Position numbers and translations under genes: made by a program
The notes under the pieces: generated by a model
The model's database searches: none
Seen by the model: the letters and a program-made list of their open reading frames with translations, nothing else
Told to the model about the DNA's origin: nothing
Shown: piece after piece, positions 8,114-16,291 of the stretch
How the letters are laid out: every line of letters begins with the position of its first letter
Position numbering within the stretch: position 1 is the stretch's first letter
Source: Flavobacteriia bacterium
GTDB lineage: Bacteria; Bacteroidota; Bacteroidia; Flavobacteriales; Weeksellaceae
Assembly: GCA_019455045.1 (NCBI GenBank)
Contig: JACFND010000028.1
Coordinates: forward strand, 1 to 32,922
Reading direction: 5' to 3'
Length of the DNA: 32,922 bases

Positions 8114-9164
8114 CAGTCGGGATTATATGCCGAAAATGCCTCAGCAGCCGGATCAGCAGTTTAATCCGCAGCCCGAAAATACAGCCGGCGAAGATCTGAG
8201 TTTCAGCAATCGGATCGATCTGTCAAAGATTCAGAAAGGTGTGTATGAAATCAGAAATCAGCTTTCAAAGGTGATTGTCGGACAGGAAGATTTTATAGAA
8301 CTGATGATCGTAAGCATTTTTGCAAACGGACATTCGCTGATTGAAGGTGTGCCCGGCGTTGCAAAAACGGTGACCGCCAAACTGCTCGCCCGCACCATGG
8401 ATGTCGGTTTCAGCCGGATACAGTTTACACCCGATCTGATGCCGTCTGATGTGTTGGGAACTTCGGTTTTTGATTTGAAGAAAAATGAATTTGAATTCAA
8501 AAAAGGACCTGTTTTTTCAAATATCGTACTGATCGACGAAATCAACCGGGCGCCTGCAAAAACCCAGGCTGCACTGTTTGAGGTGATGGCAGAACGTCAG
8601 ATCACAATCGACGGAATGCAGTACGATATGGAACCGCCGTTTTTGGTGTTTGCCACACAGAATCCGGTGGAACAGGAAGGAACCTATCGTCTGCCCGAAG
8701 CACAGCTCGACCGTTTTCTGTTCAAAATCGTAGTCGATTATCCAAAACTCGAAGATGAAATCAAGATCATTGAAGGCAACAACAATCGACGAAATCAGGA
8801 TCCGACAAATCTGATCGAACCGGTTTTCAAAGCGCATGAAATTCTGGAATTCCAGAAAATCGTACAGGAAATACTGGTTGAACCCAAACTGATCACCTAT
8901 ATCGCTCAGATTGTGAATGCAACACGAAACAATCCTTCACTGTTTTTGGGTGCTTCGCCAAGGGCTTCAATTTCGATTTTGAATGCTTCAAAAGCAGTTG
9001 CAGCCATCAGAGGAAGAGATTTTGTAATTCCTGAAGACATCAAGTTTACCGCACCTTCGGCACTGAAACACAGAATTGTGCTTTCGCCCGAAAAAGAGAT
9101 GGAAGGAACCACTGCAGAAGCGGTTGTACAGCAGATCATTGAAGGAATAGAAATCCCGCGCTGA
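8094..9164 (+). CDS. MoxR family AAA+ ATPase
   Basis: The 356-residue protein carries the MoxR AAA+ core. Walker A is G85-VPGVAKT, the MoxR insert follows as RIQFTPDLMPSDVLG, Walker B is VLIDE (145-149) followed by INRAPAKTQAALFEVMAE, and sensor 1 is FATQNP with the EGTYRLPEAQLDRF block. The C-terminal lid is present (FLGASPRASISIL). The first 40 residues are Pro/Gln-rich and probably disordered. MoxR ATPases act as chaperone-like partners of von Willebrand factor A or DUF58 proteins, and a DUF58 gene follows directly with a TGATG overlap, so the pair is likely co-translated and interacts. Cytoplasmic. Confidence 0.93.
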   Translation: MEENQDNSRDYMPKMPQQPDQQFNPQPENTAGEDLSFSNRIDLSKIQKGVYEIRNQLSKVIVGQEDFIELMIVSIFANGHSLIEGVPGVAKTVTAKLLARTMDVGFSRIQFTPDLMPSDVLGTSVFDLKKNEFEFKKGPVFSNIVLIDEINRAPAKTQAALFEVMAERQITIDGMQYDMEPPFLVFATQNPVEQEGTYRLPEAQLDRFLFKIVVDYPKLEDEIKIIEGNNNRRNQDPTNLIEPVFKAHEILEFQKIVQEILVEPKLITYIAQIVNATRNNPSLFLGASPRASISILNASKAVAAIRGRDFVIPEDIKFTAPSALKHRIVLSPEKEMEGTTAEAVVQQIIEGIEIPR

Positions 9165-10492
9165 TGCCGTTGATCAAGCACATATTTCTTGGCAAACCGT
9201 TCTTTTTCGGCTTTCTGATCGTTGCCGCAGGTTTTGTTTCGGGTTTCTTTTTTCCCGAAATGATTTCGGTTTCGGAAATGCTGCTGTTTGCAATTATTTT
9301 ATTTGTGCTGATCGATCTGATACTGCTTTTTTCAAGCCGGACAGGTGTTTCGGGTGAAAGGATAGTGAATGACAAACTGTCGAATTTTGATCCCAACCGG
9401 GTTCAGCTGAGATTAAAAAATCATTTTGGATTCAGAATCAGTTACAGTCTGATCGAAGAACTGCCGAGTCAGTTTCAGATTTTTGATTTCAATATGAAAG
9501 GAAAACTTTCGGGCCGAAATGAAATTACCCTGAAATATGAACTGACGCCAAAAGAAAGAGGTGTTTACCGTTTTGGAAATACAAATGCTTTTGTGAGTTC
9601 GCCGCTCGGATTTCTGCAGAGAAGAATCGTTCTGAAAACAGAAAACCAAATCAGGGTTTATCCTTCGTTTCTGAAACTTCATCAGTACAGTCTTCAGAAT
9701 TTTAAGGCGCATCTCAACGAGATCGGTCAGAAAAAAATCAGAAGACTCGGCCACAGCATGGAGTTTGAGCAGATCAAAAATTATGTGTCGGGAGACGACA
9801 TCAGAACCATCAACTGGAAGGCGACCGCAAAACAGCAAAAGCTGATGGTGAATCAGTATGTGGACGAAAAATCTCAGCAGATCTATTGCGCCATCGACAA
9901 AGGAAGGGTGATGAAAATGCCTTTTAACGGAATGACGCTGCTCGATTATTCGATCAATTCGGCATTGATTTTCAGTAATGTGGTACTTCAAAATCACGAC
10001 AGAGCAGGAATTTTTACATTTTCGTCGCAGCTTGAAGATCTGGTCAAAGCGGAAAGAAGAACCAGTCAGATCAGAAAGATTTCAGAAAGTCTGTACGGGA
10101 TTTCGTCTGATTTTAAGGAAAGCGATTACGGAAAACTTTACAATTCAATCAAACACAAGATCACACAACGCAGTCTGATTCTGCTTTTTACAAATTTTGA
10201 AAGTCTGGATTCGCTGTACAGACAGCTGCCCTATCTGGTCGGCATCAACAAAAACCATTTGCTGATTCCGATATTTTTCAGAAATACCGAACTCGAAGAT
10301 TTTGTTGAAAATCCGACCGAAGAATCGGATGTATATCAAAGGACGATGGCTGAGAAATTTATTTACGAAAAACAGCAGATCGTACTCGAACTCAACCGTC
10401 ACGGCATACAGGCGATACTGACCCGGCCGGAAGACCTGACGGTCAACACCATCAACAAATATCTGGAGATCAAATCAAAGGGGATGATTTAG
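9164..10492 (+). CDS. DUF58 domain-containing protein, partner of MoxR
   Basis: The 442-residue protein has two N-terminal membrane segments (about 12-28, FFFGFLIVAAGFVSGFFF, and 36-53, EMLLFAIILFVLIDLILL). A beta-rich region follows, then the DUF58 signature SGDDIRTINWKATAKQQKLMVNQ around residues 208-230. A von Willebrand A-like fold comes next (YCAIDKGRVM, then LLDYSINSALIFSNVVLQ and DRAGIFTFSS). Its ATG overlaps the MoxR stop (TGATG). It closes the operon: 165 bases without a gene separate it from a convergent accessory gene. Known in broad terms: MoxR-DUF58 pairs are linked to envelope assembly or stress tolerance in several phyla. The target here is unknown. Confidence 0.9.
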   Translation: MPLIKHIFLGKPFFFGFLIVAAGFVSGFFFPEMISVSEMLLFAIILFVLIDLILLFSSRTGVSGERIVNDKLSNFDPNRVQLRLKNHFGFRISYSLIEELPSQFQIFDFNMKGKLSGRNEITLKYELTPKERGVYRFGNTNAFVSSPLGFLQRRIVLKTENQIRVYPSFLKLHQYSLQNFKAHLNEIGQKKIRRLGHSMEFEQIKNYVSGDDIRTINWKATAKQQKLMVNQYVDEKSQQIYCAIDKGRVMKMPFNGMTLLDYSINSALIFSNVVLQNHDRAGIFTFSSQLEDLVKAERRTSQIRKISESLYGISSDFKESDYGKLYNSIKHKITQRSLILLFTNFESLDSLYRQLPYLVGINKNHLLIPIFFRNTELEDFVENPTEESDVYQRTMAEKFIYEKQQIVLELNRHGIQAILTRPEDLTVNTINKYLEIKSKGMI

Positions 10493-10585
10493 GGGTTTTT
10501 GCAGAAACGAACCGCCCCGTTCATCTCCAAAAATAAAAAGCTGACCATTCTGATTAAATCCTTTCAATCTAATCTTGTCTCTGAC

Positions 10586-10604
10586 CGATCCGCAGCGCGG
10601 ATCG
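10586..10604. repeat. GC-rich perfect hairpin next to DUF1016 gene
   Basis: CGATCCGC and GCGGATCG form an 8-bp perfect inverted repeat around the 3-nt loop AGC. There is no T-run on either side, so it is a poor intrinsic terminator. It lies 54 bases beyond the stop of the DUF1016 gene in the spacer 10493-10657, where I see nothing else. It could be a REP-like dispersed element. Confidence 0.6.
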
Positions 10605-10657
10605 AATGTGTATAGCAAAATGAGATTAACAACAGAAAAGGTTTTGGATTGATCTTT

Positions 10658-11692
10658 TTATTTATCGTTTTCCAACAGCTTGTTTAATTCATTCTGCAAT
10701 TGTTGCTTTTCAGGCAGATATAATTGATACTTGCTTATAAAAAGTTGGTTGCCCACCGATTCCGTAGCATATTCGACCAAGATATTGTTTTTCATTGCTC
10801 CCAAAACAATTCCAATCGGAGGATTATCGCCTTCTACATTTTGCTCTTTCTTAAAGTAGTTCAGATACAAATTCATTTGTCCGACATCCTGATGTGTGAC
10901 TTCGCCTCTTTTTAAATCAATAAGTACGAAGCACTTCAAAATACGATGATAGAATACTAAATCAACATAAAAGTGCTTTCCTCCGATTGAAATCCGATAT
11001 TGACGTTTTTCAAATGTAAAGCCCTTCCCTAATTCTAAAAGGAAATTTTGCAGATTAGAAATAAGTTTTTCTTCCAATTCTCCTTCAAGATATTGATTGT
11101 TTTCGGGAAAATTCAGGAATTCTAAGACATAAGGATCTTTGAGAATATCTTCTGATTTTTGAATTTCCTGACCCTGTTCTGCAAGTTTTAAAACTCCCTT
11201 TTTGTCTTTACTTAACGCTATTCTGTGGAACAGCATACTTTTCATTTGTCTCTTCAACTCTCTAACGCTCCAATTCTCCTTTTCAGTTTGTTTGATGTAA
11301 AAACCCATTTCGAGGTCATTTTCCGATTTAAGAATTTCGACATAATGACTCCAACTTAATTTAGGAAGATTCTCCGAGCTTTCGAATTGTCCGGACAGTG
11401 TCTGGATTTTTGAAAACTTCAAATAAAACTGTCTGATTTGAAATACATTTGAACGACTAAATCCTTTTCCATAACGTTCAGATAAATCTCTTGCGAGCTG
11501 ATCCAAAAGTTGACTGCCATAATCTGCTTTCTCTTTGCCTCCTTGTTCAAATTCAACAATATGCTTCCCGATAAGCCAATAAGTTTGAACTAAAATTGTA
11601 TTTACGGCTTGACTGGCCTGTTCTCGACCCTTTTGCAATAATGAGCCGATTTCATTGATTAGGTTTGTATATTTTGACTGTTCTAAACTCAC
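10658..11692 (-). CDS. DUF1016 / YhcG-family protein with PD-(D/E)XK nuclease fold
   Basis: The 344-residue product starts with GTG (11690-11692); no nearby ATG fits the frame. The N-terminal half is the DUF1016 helical domain (VQTYWLIGKHIVEFEQGG, then RYGKGFSRSNVFQIRQFYLKF and LSWSHYVEIL). The C-terminal half is the predicted nuclease: ISIGGKHFYVDLVFYHRILKCFVLIDLKRGE supplies the D-x-(n)-D-L-K core, followed by GQMNLYLNYF. Length and domain order fit full-length family members, so it looks intact. YhcG-type proteins are common accessory genes, often found near restriction or mobile elements; cellular substrates are not established. It is convergent with the DUF58 gene and flanked by GC-rich hairpins at 10586 and 11907, which suggests insertion into an otherwise conserved region. 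Confidence 0.88.
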   Translation of the reverse strand: MSLEQSKYTNLINEIGSLLQKGREQASQAVNTILVQTYWLIGKHIVEFEQGGKEKADYGSQLLDQLARDLSERYGKGFSRSNVFQIRQFYLKFSKIQTLSGQFESSENLPKLSWSHYVEILKSENDLEMGFYIKQTEKENWSVRELKRQMKSMLFHRIALSKDKKGVLKLAEQGQEIQKSEDILKDPYVLEFLNFPENNQYLEGELEEKLISNLQNFLLELGKGFTFEKRQYRISIGGKHFYVDLVFYHRILKCFVLIDLKRGEVTHQDVGQMNLYLNYFKKEQNVEGDNPPIGIVLGAMKNNILVEYATESVGNQLFISKYQLYLPEKQQLQNELNKLLENDK

Positions 11693-11988
11693 TGTTTTTT
11701 TTATGAAAAAAGATTATCTACGAAGATAGTGAAAAGAGATCAACGTCAGAAAATGTCTTGGCGCGAAGCAAACCAAAAACTGTGACAAAACATCCGGCAA
11801 AAAATCAGTAAAAAATTCAGATTTGGAATAAATCCGCAGAACGATTTAAAAAATAAATTAACTTTATCCGAAGAACGGAAAGTGTTTTTAATTTTGACAA
11901 TGGCCACGCGATACAATCGCGCGGAAGCGGGTGTCTTCAAAAATTTAAGAGTTGCTAAATATTGAACTAAAAAAACACTATGAAATAA
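11693..11988. other. Non-coding spacer between DUF1016 gene and AT-rich ORF
   Basis: This spacer of about 296 bases holds no convincing gene. A minus-strand open frame at 11746-11940 reads like a dispersed-repeat artefact. The spacer contains the GC-rich hairpin at 11907-11921 followed by GCGGAAGCGGGTGTCTTC, standing out from AT-rich surroundings. No -7 element with full match was found upstream of the DUF1016 start. Confidence 0.5.
11907..11921. repeat. GC-rich hairpin with purine-rich tail, possible dispersed repeat
   Basis: CGCGAT, loop ACA, ATCGCG form a perfect 6-bp stem, continued on the 3' side by CGGAAGCGGG. The block is far more GC-rich than the bases around it. Hairpin plus conserved tail is the look of REP-type or transposon-derived intergenic repeats in Bacteroidota; only one copy is seen here. 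Confidence 0.45.
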
Positions 11989-12450
11989 ATGTATTTAATT
12001 AAAGCAAATTTTTATGATGACTTTTATATCTATAAAGATGGCATTTTAATAATGACTGCCACAAGAAAGTATATTTGGTTTGCGGGAGTTAAAATACAGG
12101 TTTTTTCAAAAGAAAATGAGCTTTTATTGTCATACAGATATTTTAATTTTTTTATTTCATTCATTAAGATTAAATATCAAAAATTGCCGGAAAAAATAGA
12201 ATTAATGAGAAATAAATGGAGAAATATTTGGATAAATATAAATAATCAGAGAATAGATTTAAAATTCAATTTTCCTTTACAAAAAAAGATGGCAATAATT
12301 AAAATAAATGGCGAAAATTCAGCTATTGTGCGACAAAAAGTTATTAGTTCAGATTTAAATTATGAGATTGAATTTCACAAAGAAAGTGAATTAGAAATTT
12401 ATTGTATATTATTTTTCCTAATGAATATCTCTACAATTGAAAGTTTATAA
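11989..12450 (+). CDS. Hypothetical AT-rich protein, unrecognised
   Basis: A 153-residue frame from ATG 11989 to TAA 12450. I do not recognise it. It is rich in Ile, Lys, Phe and Asn and is clearly more AT-rich than its neighbours. The sequence alternates short hydrophobic and charged stretches (YDDFYIYKDGILIMT, KYIWFAGVKIQVFSKENELLLSY), suggesting a beta-rich fold, perhaps tubby/LURP-one-like, but that is a guess. No signal peptide. An upstream in-frame ATG (11980) is blocked by a stop after two codons (ATG AAA TAA ATG). A hairpin follows at 12454. Base composition and its place beside a DUF1016 gene suggest horizontal acquisition; it may be a real gene or a decaying one. Confidence 0.5.
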   Translation: MYLIKANFYDDFYIYKDGILIMTATRKYIWFAGVKIQVFSKENELLLSYRYFNFFISFIKIKYQKLPEKIELMRNKWRNIWININNQRIDLKFNFPLQKKMAIIKINGENSAIVRQKVISSDLNYEIEFHKESELEIYCILFFLMNISTIESL

Positions 12451-12453
12451 AAC

Positions 12454-12483
12454 GGAAGGATTATTCTTAATAATATAGCTTCC
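12454..12483. terminator. Hairpin between convergent genes
   Basis: GGAAG (12454-12458) and CTTCC (12479-12483) enclose a second pairing, ATTATT with AATAAT, giving an interrupted stem. It sits just after the AT-rich ORF and before the convergent trmD stop, and is followed by pyrimidine-rich CTTCTTTC. It is weak as a T-tract terminator but well placed to serve both strands. Confidence 0.4.
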
Positions 12484-12547
12484 CTTCTTTCAAATTTCAA
12501 CTGACAAACTCCCGTTCGTCTCCCCGAAAATCCCTGCTGAATTGTAA

Positions 12548-13225
12548 TTAATTCTCAAACAAATCCGGTCTTCTTTCTTTGGTTCTTTCCACCGAATTTT
12601 GATGACGCCATTCTTCAATTTTTGGAAAATCGCCCGAAAGCAGTATATCCGGAACTTTCAAACCTTTGTATTCCGCCGGACGGGTATAGACTTCGGGTGC
12701 AAGCAGATTGTCCTGAAAAGAATCAGAAAGCGCAGAAGTTTCATCGCTCAAGACACCCGGAATCAGTCTGATGATGCTGTCCGCCAAAACCGCAGCCGCC
12801 AGCTCACCGCCGCTCAGCACATAATCACCAATCGAAATTTCGCGGGTCACAAACAAATCCCTCACCCGCTGATCCACTCCTTTGTAATGACCGCAAAGCA
12901 GGATCATATTTTTTTTCAGCGAAAGCTCGTTTGCAATCCCCTGATTCAGCGTTTTTCCGTCGGGCGTCAGATAGATGATTTCGTCATAATCCCTTTCGGC
13001 TTTCAGTTTTGAAATGCATTCGTCGATCGGCTCAATCATCATCACCATACCCGCACCGCCGCCGTACTGATAATCATCCACCTGTTTGTAATTTCCCAAA
13101 CCGTAATCTCTCAGATTGTGAAAAAAAACTTCAACCAGACCCTTTTCCTGTGCGCGTTTCATGATCGAAGCTTCAAAAGGGCTTTTGAGCAATTCCGGAA
13201 GTACTGTGATTATATCTATTCGCAT
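12548..13225 (-). CDS. trmD: tRNA (guanine(37)-N1)-methyltransferase TrmD
   Basis: The 225-residue enzyme methylates N1 of G37 next to the anticodon, using S-adenosylmethionine, and prevents +1 frameshifting. Visible marks: N-terminal [34 protein letters not shown] (51-63), the SPOUT trefoil-knot segments [13 protein letters not shown] (109-121) and [15 protein letters not shown] (130-144), and [23 protein letters not shown], where D168 is the likely catalytic Asp. The length is as expected. It stands alone here, without the usual rpsP/rimM/rplS neighbours, and is divergent from the sigma factor gene, with only 69 bases between the starts. Confidence 0.96.
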   Translation of the reverse strand: MRIDIITVLPELLKSPFEASIMKRAQEKGLVEVFFHNLRDYGLGNYKQVDDYQYGGGAGMVMMIEPIDECISKLKAERDYDEIIYLTPDGKTLNQGIANELSLKKNMILLCGHYKGVDQRVRDLFVTREISIGDYVLSGGELAAAVLADSIIRLIPGVLSDETSALSDSFQDNLLAPEVYTRPAEYKGLKVPDILLSGDFPKIEEWRHQNSVERTKERRPDLFEN

Positions 13226-13294
13226 GCTGTAAAATTAACAAATATGGCTTAGATTTATAGCTTTCAATCCCGATTGGGGATAATTTATTTTCAA

Positions 13295-13843
13295 ATGAAG
13301 ACAGATTTACAGACACTGATTTCTGAAGCAAAAAAAGGAAAACGGCAGGAACAGAACCTGCTGATGGAACTGTTTTGGAACAATGTCTATGATTATGTGC
13401 TTTCAAAAATCAAGGATGAGGAAGAAACCGAGGACATTGCAATAGAGACTTTTACAAAGGTTTTTGCAAAACTGAAACTTTACAATTCAGATTTTGATTT
13501 CAAAACCTGGCTGATTTCGGTGGCTCACAATACCATGATCGATCATATCCGCAAATCGCCAAAACTGAATATTTCGCTCGATGATGAAAACTATCGGATC
13601 GAGATTCAGGAAGATCTGCCGACGCCCGAAGAAACACTGATTCAGAAACAGGCAAGAGACGATCTGCAGTCTCAGCTTCAAAAACTGAAACCCGAATACC
13701 GGCATATCCTCGAGCTCAGATTTCTGGAAGAAAAGACCTATAAGGAAATCGCTGAAGAACTGAATCTATCGATGGCAAATGTCAAGGTGCGGTTGCTCAG
13801 AGCCAGAAAACTGCTCAAAGATGTTTTGAATTCGGATCAGTAA
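13295..13843 (+). CDS. RNA polymerase sigma factor, sigma-70 family (ECF-like)
   Basis: The 182-residue product has the two-domain ECF layout. Region 2 is seen as LLMELFWNNVYDYVLSKIKDEEETEDIAIETFTKVF with the FKTWLISVAHNTMIDHIRK helix. Region 4 is seen as LQKLKPEYRHILELRFLEEKTYKEIAEELNLSMANVKVRLLRARKLL, a clear helix-turn-helix. I chose ATG 13295; an in-frame TTG at 13274 would add seven residues. No anti-sigma factor gene follows, and the next gene on the same strand is an NlpC/P60 lipoprotein 132 bases away with its own -7 element. The regulon cannot be told. Confidence 0.9.
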   Translation: MKTDLQTLISEAKKGKRQEQNLLMELFWNNVYDYVLSKIKDEEETEDIAIETFTKVFAKLKLYNSDFDFKTWLISVAHNTMIDHIRKSPKLNISLDDENYRIEIQEDLPTPEETLIQKQARDDLQSQLQKLKPEYRHILELRFLEEKTYKEIAEELNLSMANVKVRLLRARKLLKDVLNSDQ

Positions 13844-13892
13844 TTTCCTGGGTCTGAATGATTCGATTCCAAAACCAAATTTTCGTTGTTAA

Positions 13893-13900
13893 TAACTTTG
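13893..13900 (+). promoter_or_regulatory. -7 promoter element of the NlpC/P60 gene
   Basis: TAACTTTG matches TAnnTTTG exactly and lies 75 bases upstream of ATG 13976. The -33 element is not evident. Confidence 0.4.
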
Positions 13901-13975
13901 TTAATTACTTGTTAATAATCTTCTTTCTTTTTAATTTTACCCAAGTTAATTTTACAAAGATTGAATTTTCAGACC

Positions 13976-14536
13976 ATGCGCTTTTTTAGAATTTTGGGAT
14001 TGACCTTTGGATTTTTACTGATCGCGAGTTGCAGTACACCGCGAAAAATCAGCTATAAATCTTCTGATCATCACAAAAGAGTCAGGGTGGCAAAAACCAA
14101 TACAAAAGCAAAAACCAGAGTCAGAGCAAAATCGGAATCAAATACAAAAACTGTTCATAAAGAAGCTGACAATGTGTTGAAAGCTGCACACGGATTTCTG
14201 GGAACACCCTACAAATACGGCGGTGTGACACGCAGCGGTCTGGACTGTTCGGGCCTGGTCATCAATTCATACAATGCAGCCGGAATCCAGATGCCGAGAA
14301 TGTCAAAAGAACAGGCAAACGCAGGACGCGAAATCAAACTCAAAGATGTACGCGAAGGCGATCTGGTGTTCTTTATCACTTCGGGTTCAAATATCAATCA
14401 TGTCGGAATCGTTGATCGGGTGGACAAAGGCGAAGTCTTTTTTATCCATTCGTCCACTTCGAAAGGAGTGATCGTCAGTTCGTTGGAAGAAACCTACTGG
14501 AACCGACGTTTTGTTAAAGCCACAAGGGTCTTATAA
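13976..14536 (+). CDS. NlpC/P60 family cell-wall hydrolase lipoprotein
   Basis: The 186-residue protein has a lipoprotein signal ending LLIASC (Cys19), a basic low-complexity linker (25-60, Lys/Arg/Thr-rich), and an NlpC/P60 catalytic domain. The Cys-His-His triad is visible: LDCSGLV (Cys91), NHVGIVD (His142) and FIHSSTSKGV (His158). Such enzymes cut gamma-D-Glu-diaminopimelate bonds in peptidoglycan stem peptides, and the lipid anchor places it at the envelope. ATG 13976 is preferred to an in-frame TTG at 13961 because the signal peptide starts there. It is convergent with menD, ten bases away. Confidence 0.92.
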   Translation: MRFFRILGLTFGFLLIASCSTPRKISYKSSDHHKRVRVAKTNTKAKTRVRAKSESNTKTVHKEADNVLKAAHGFLGTPYKYGGVTRSGLDCSGLVINSYNAAGIQMPRMSKEQANAGREIKLKDVREGDLVFFITSGSNINHVGIVDRVDKGEVFFIHSSTSKGVIVSSLEETYWNRRFVKATRVL

Positions 14537-14546
14537 AATTTTAAAT

Positions 14547-16214
14547 TCAGGAAATCCTGAAATATTCCCGCATCACTTCTTCATTTTTTATTTCTGAAGT
14601 ATTGACCTCAAGTATCTTTGGCCGGTCTGATTTTGAATAAAATCCGTTCAGAGATTGTTCAAGCGATTCAAGATTGTCGGCTTTCAAATATTCAAAACCA
14701 AACATTTCAGCCAGATGTGAAGCATTGAGTTGATGTGTGGTTTCAAAAACTTTTTCGACCACACCCGAATTTTCGGGTCCGGGAATGATTTTAAAAATAT
14801 TTCCGCCACCGTTGTTGATCAGTATGATTCTGAAACTTTTTGGAATATAATTGTTCCACAAACCGTTGCTGTCATAGAAAAATGCAATATCTCCGCTGAT
14901 CAGCACCGTCTGACGTTTATCCGCCATTGCAGCACCCGCAGCAGTCGAAGTCGAACCGTCGATACCGCTGGTTCCGCGATTGCAGAAAACACGGATATCA
15001 GAACGATGATCAAACAGCTGTGCATAACGGATTGCAGACGAATTGCTGTATTGCAGATCGATATTTTCGGGCAGGGTTTCAATGATTTTTTCAAAAACTT
15101 TGAAATCCGAAAAACCGGTATTTTCTGCAAATTCTTTTTGAAGTTTTTCTTTTTCGACCCTCAGCGAATTCCAGTCATTGTAATAATGTGAAGGCTGCTG
15201 AATGATTTCAGAAACAAATTTTTCAAGAAATTCAACCGGATCCGAAATGATTTTATCGGTCAGACACTGAAAAGTATCCGGCTGCCAATATGGATCCAGA
15301 TGCCAGTGCTGTTTGGGTTTGTGATTTCTCAAAAATGCTTTGATTTTTTTTGAAACCACATTTTGTCCAACGGTCAGCAGTATCTCGGGTTTGTGATTTT
15401 CAAGCGTTTCTTCAGACAAAGAATAAATTACAGAATCGATTTTATTAAAAAATCTTGGCGAATGAAGATTTGAAGTCGTCTCGGTCATGACCACCACCGA
15501 ATCATCATCAGCCAACTGCTGAATCAGTTCGTTCAGTCTTAGATTTGGAAACTGCAAACCGACCAGCACCAGTTTCTTTTGAGCTGAATTCCATCTTTCC
15601 GAAAAAGAAGAAACATCGATTTCCGTTTTTTGATTTTTTGGAATTTCAAACTGATCAAAATGAATGTCAATACTTTCCTGAAATTCATACAAAGGTTCAG
15701 AAAAAGGCATATTGATATGCACCGGCCCCGATTTTTGAATCGATTCGGCAATCGCTTTTTTGATCAGTCCCAAATTTTGGGTCAGCGTTTCTGTTGACTC
15801 ATCTTCAGACAGTTGAACCTCGCTGATGATATGAGCTTCAAAAACCTTTTTCTGTCGGATGGTCTGTCCGTCAAACTGATCGGTCAGATGTTCGGGACGA
15901 TCGGCTGAAAGTACGATCAGCGGAACATTCTGATAAAAAGCTTCGGTCACGGCAGGATAATAATTGACCAGCGCAGAACCCGAAGTACAGCAGACCACAA
16001 CCGGTTTTCTCAGCTGCTGCGCCATTCCCAAAGCAACAAAACCCGCCGATCTTTCATCGACGATGCTGTAAGTTTTGAATTTGGGATGATGTGAGAAATG
16101 TGTCGCCAGCGAACCGTTTCTTGAACCCGGCGAAAGTACGATATGTTCGATATCAAATGCGCTCAGCACTTCTGCAATCAGCTGTACATTTAATTTCGTT
16201 GAGAATTTTTTCAA
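14547..16214 (-). CDS. menD: 2-succinyl-5-enolpyruvyl-6-hydroxy-3-cyclohexene-1-carboxylate synthase
   Basis: The 555-residue thiamine-diphosphate enzyme of menaquinone synthesis joins isochorismate and 2-oxoglutarate with loss of CO2. Evidence: IEHIVLSPGSRNGSLATHF (SPGSRN), SIVDERSAGFVALGMAQ with the catalytic-type Glu, TSGSALVNYYPAVTEAF, LSADRPEHL, then the C-terminal cofactor region RGTSGIDGSTSTAAGAA and GDIAFFYDSNGLWNN with ILINNGGGNIFKIIPG. The start is a TTG (16212-16214); no in-frame ATG is near, and a consensus -7 element lies 20 bases upstream. No other men genes are in the window. Menaquinone as the respiratory quinone fits Bacteroidota. Confidence 0.95.
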   Translation of the reverse strand: MKKFSTKLNVQLIAEVLSAFDIEHIVLSPGSRNGSLATHFSHHPKFKTYSIVDERSAGFVALGMAQQLRKPVVVCCTSGSALVNYYPAVTEAFYQNVPLIVLSADRPEHLTDQFDGQTIRQKKVFEAHIISEVQLSEDESTETLTQNLGLIKKAIAESIQKSGPVHINMPFSEPLYEFQESIDIHFDQFEIPKNQKTEIDVSSFSERWNSAQKKLVLVGLQFPNLRLNELIQQLADDDSVVVMTETTSNLHSPRFFNKIDSVIYSLSEETLENHKPEILLTVGQNVVSKKIKAFLRNHKPKQHWHLDPYWQPDTFQCLTDKIISDPVEFLEKFVSEIIQQPSHYYNDWNSLRVEKEKLQKEFAENTGFSDFKVFEKIIETLPENIDLQYSNSSAIRYAQLFDHRSDIRVFCNRGTSGIDGSTSTAAGAAMADKRQTVLISGDIAFFYDSNGLWNNYIPKSFRIILINNGGGNIFKIIPGPENSGVVEKVFETTHQLNASHLAEMFGFEYLKADNLESLEQSLNGFYSKSDRPKILEVNTSEIKNEEVMREYFRIS

Positions 16215-16233
16215 AGCCTGAATTTGTAAGCTG

Positions 16234-16241
16234 CAAATTTA
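16234..16241 (-). promoter_or_regulatory. -7 promoter element of menD
   Basis: On the minus strand TAAATTTG matches TAnnTTTG exactly. Its distal end is 20 bases from the TTG start at 16214, giving a short leader. A TTC 19 nt upstream may be a degenerate -33 element. This supports the TTG start. Confidence 0.5.
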
Positions 16242-16291
16242 GCCCGAAAATATGAAAACCGAAGTTTTTGAAAGCTTAAACCTGAGCTGTT

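Noticed and set aside
9413..9997. Minus-strand frame of 194 codons across the DUF58 gene
   Set aside because: It is antisense to a well-supported gene and shows no domain, so it is a shadow.
10493..10657. Possible gene between DUF58 and DUF1016
   Set aside because: No frame with a start and plausible composition; only the hairpin at 10586 was found.
11746..11940. Minus-strand open frame next to the DUF1016 gene
   Set aside because: It crosses the GC-rich hairpin and its translation looks like a frame through a dispersed intergenic repeat; there is no start context, no domain and no promoter.
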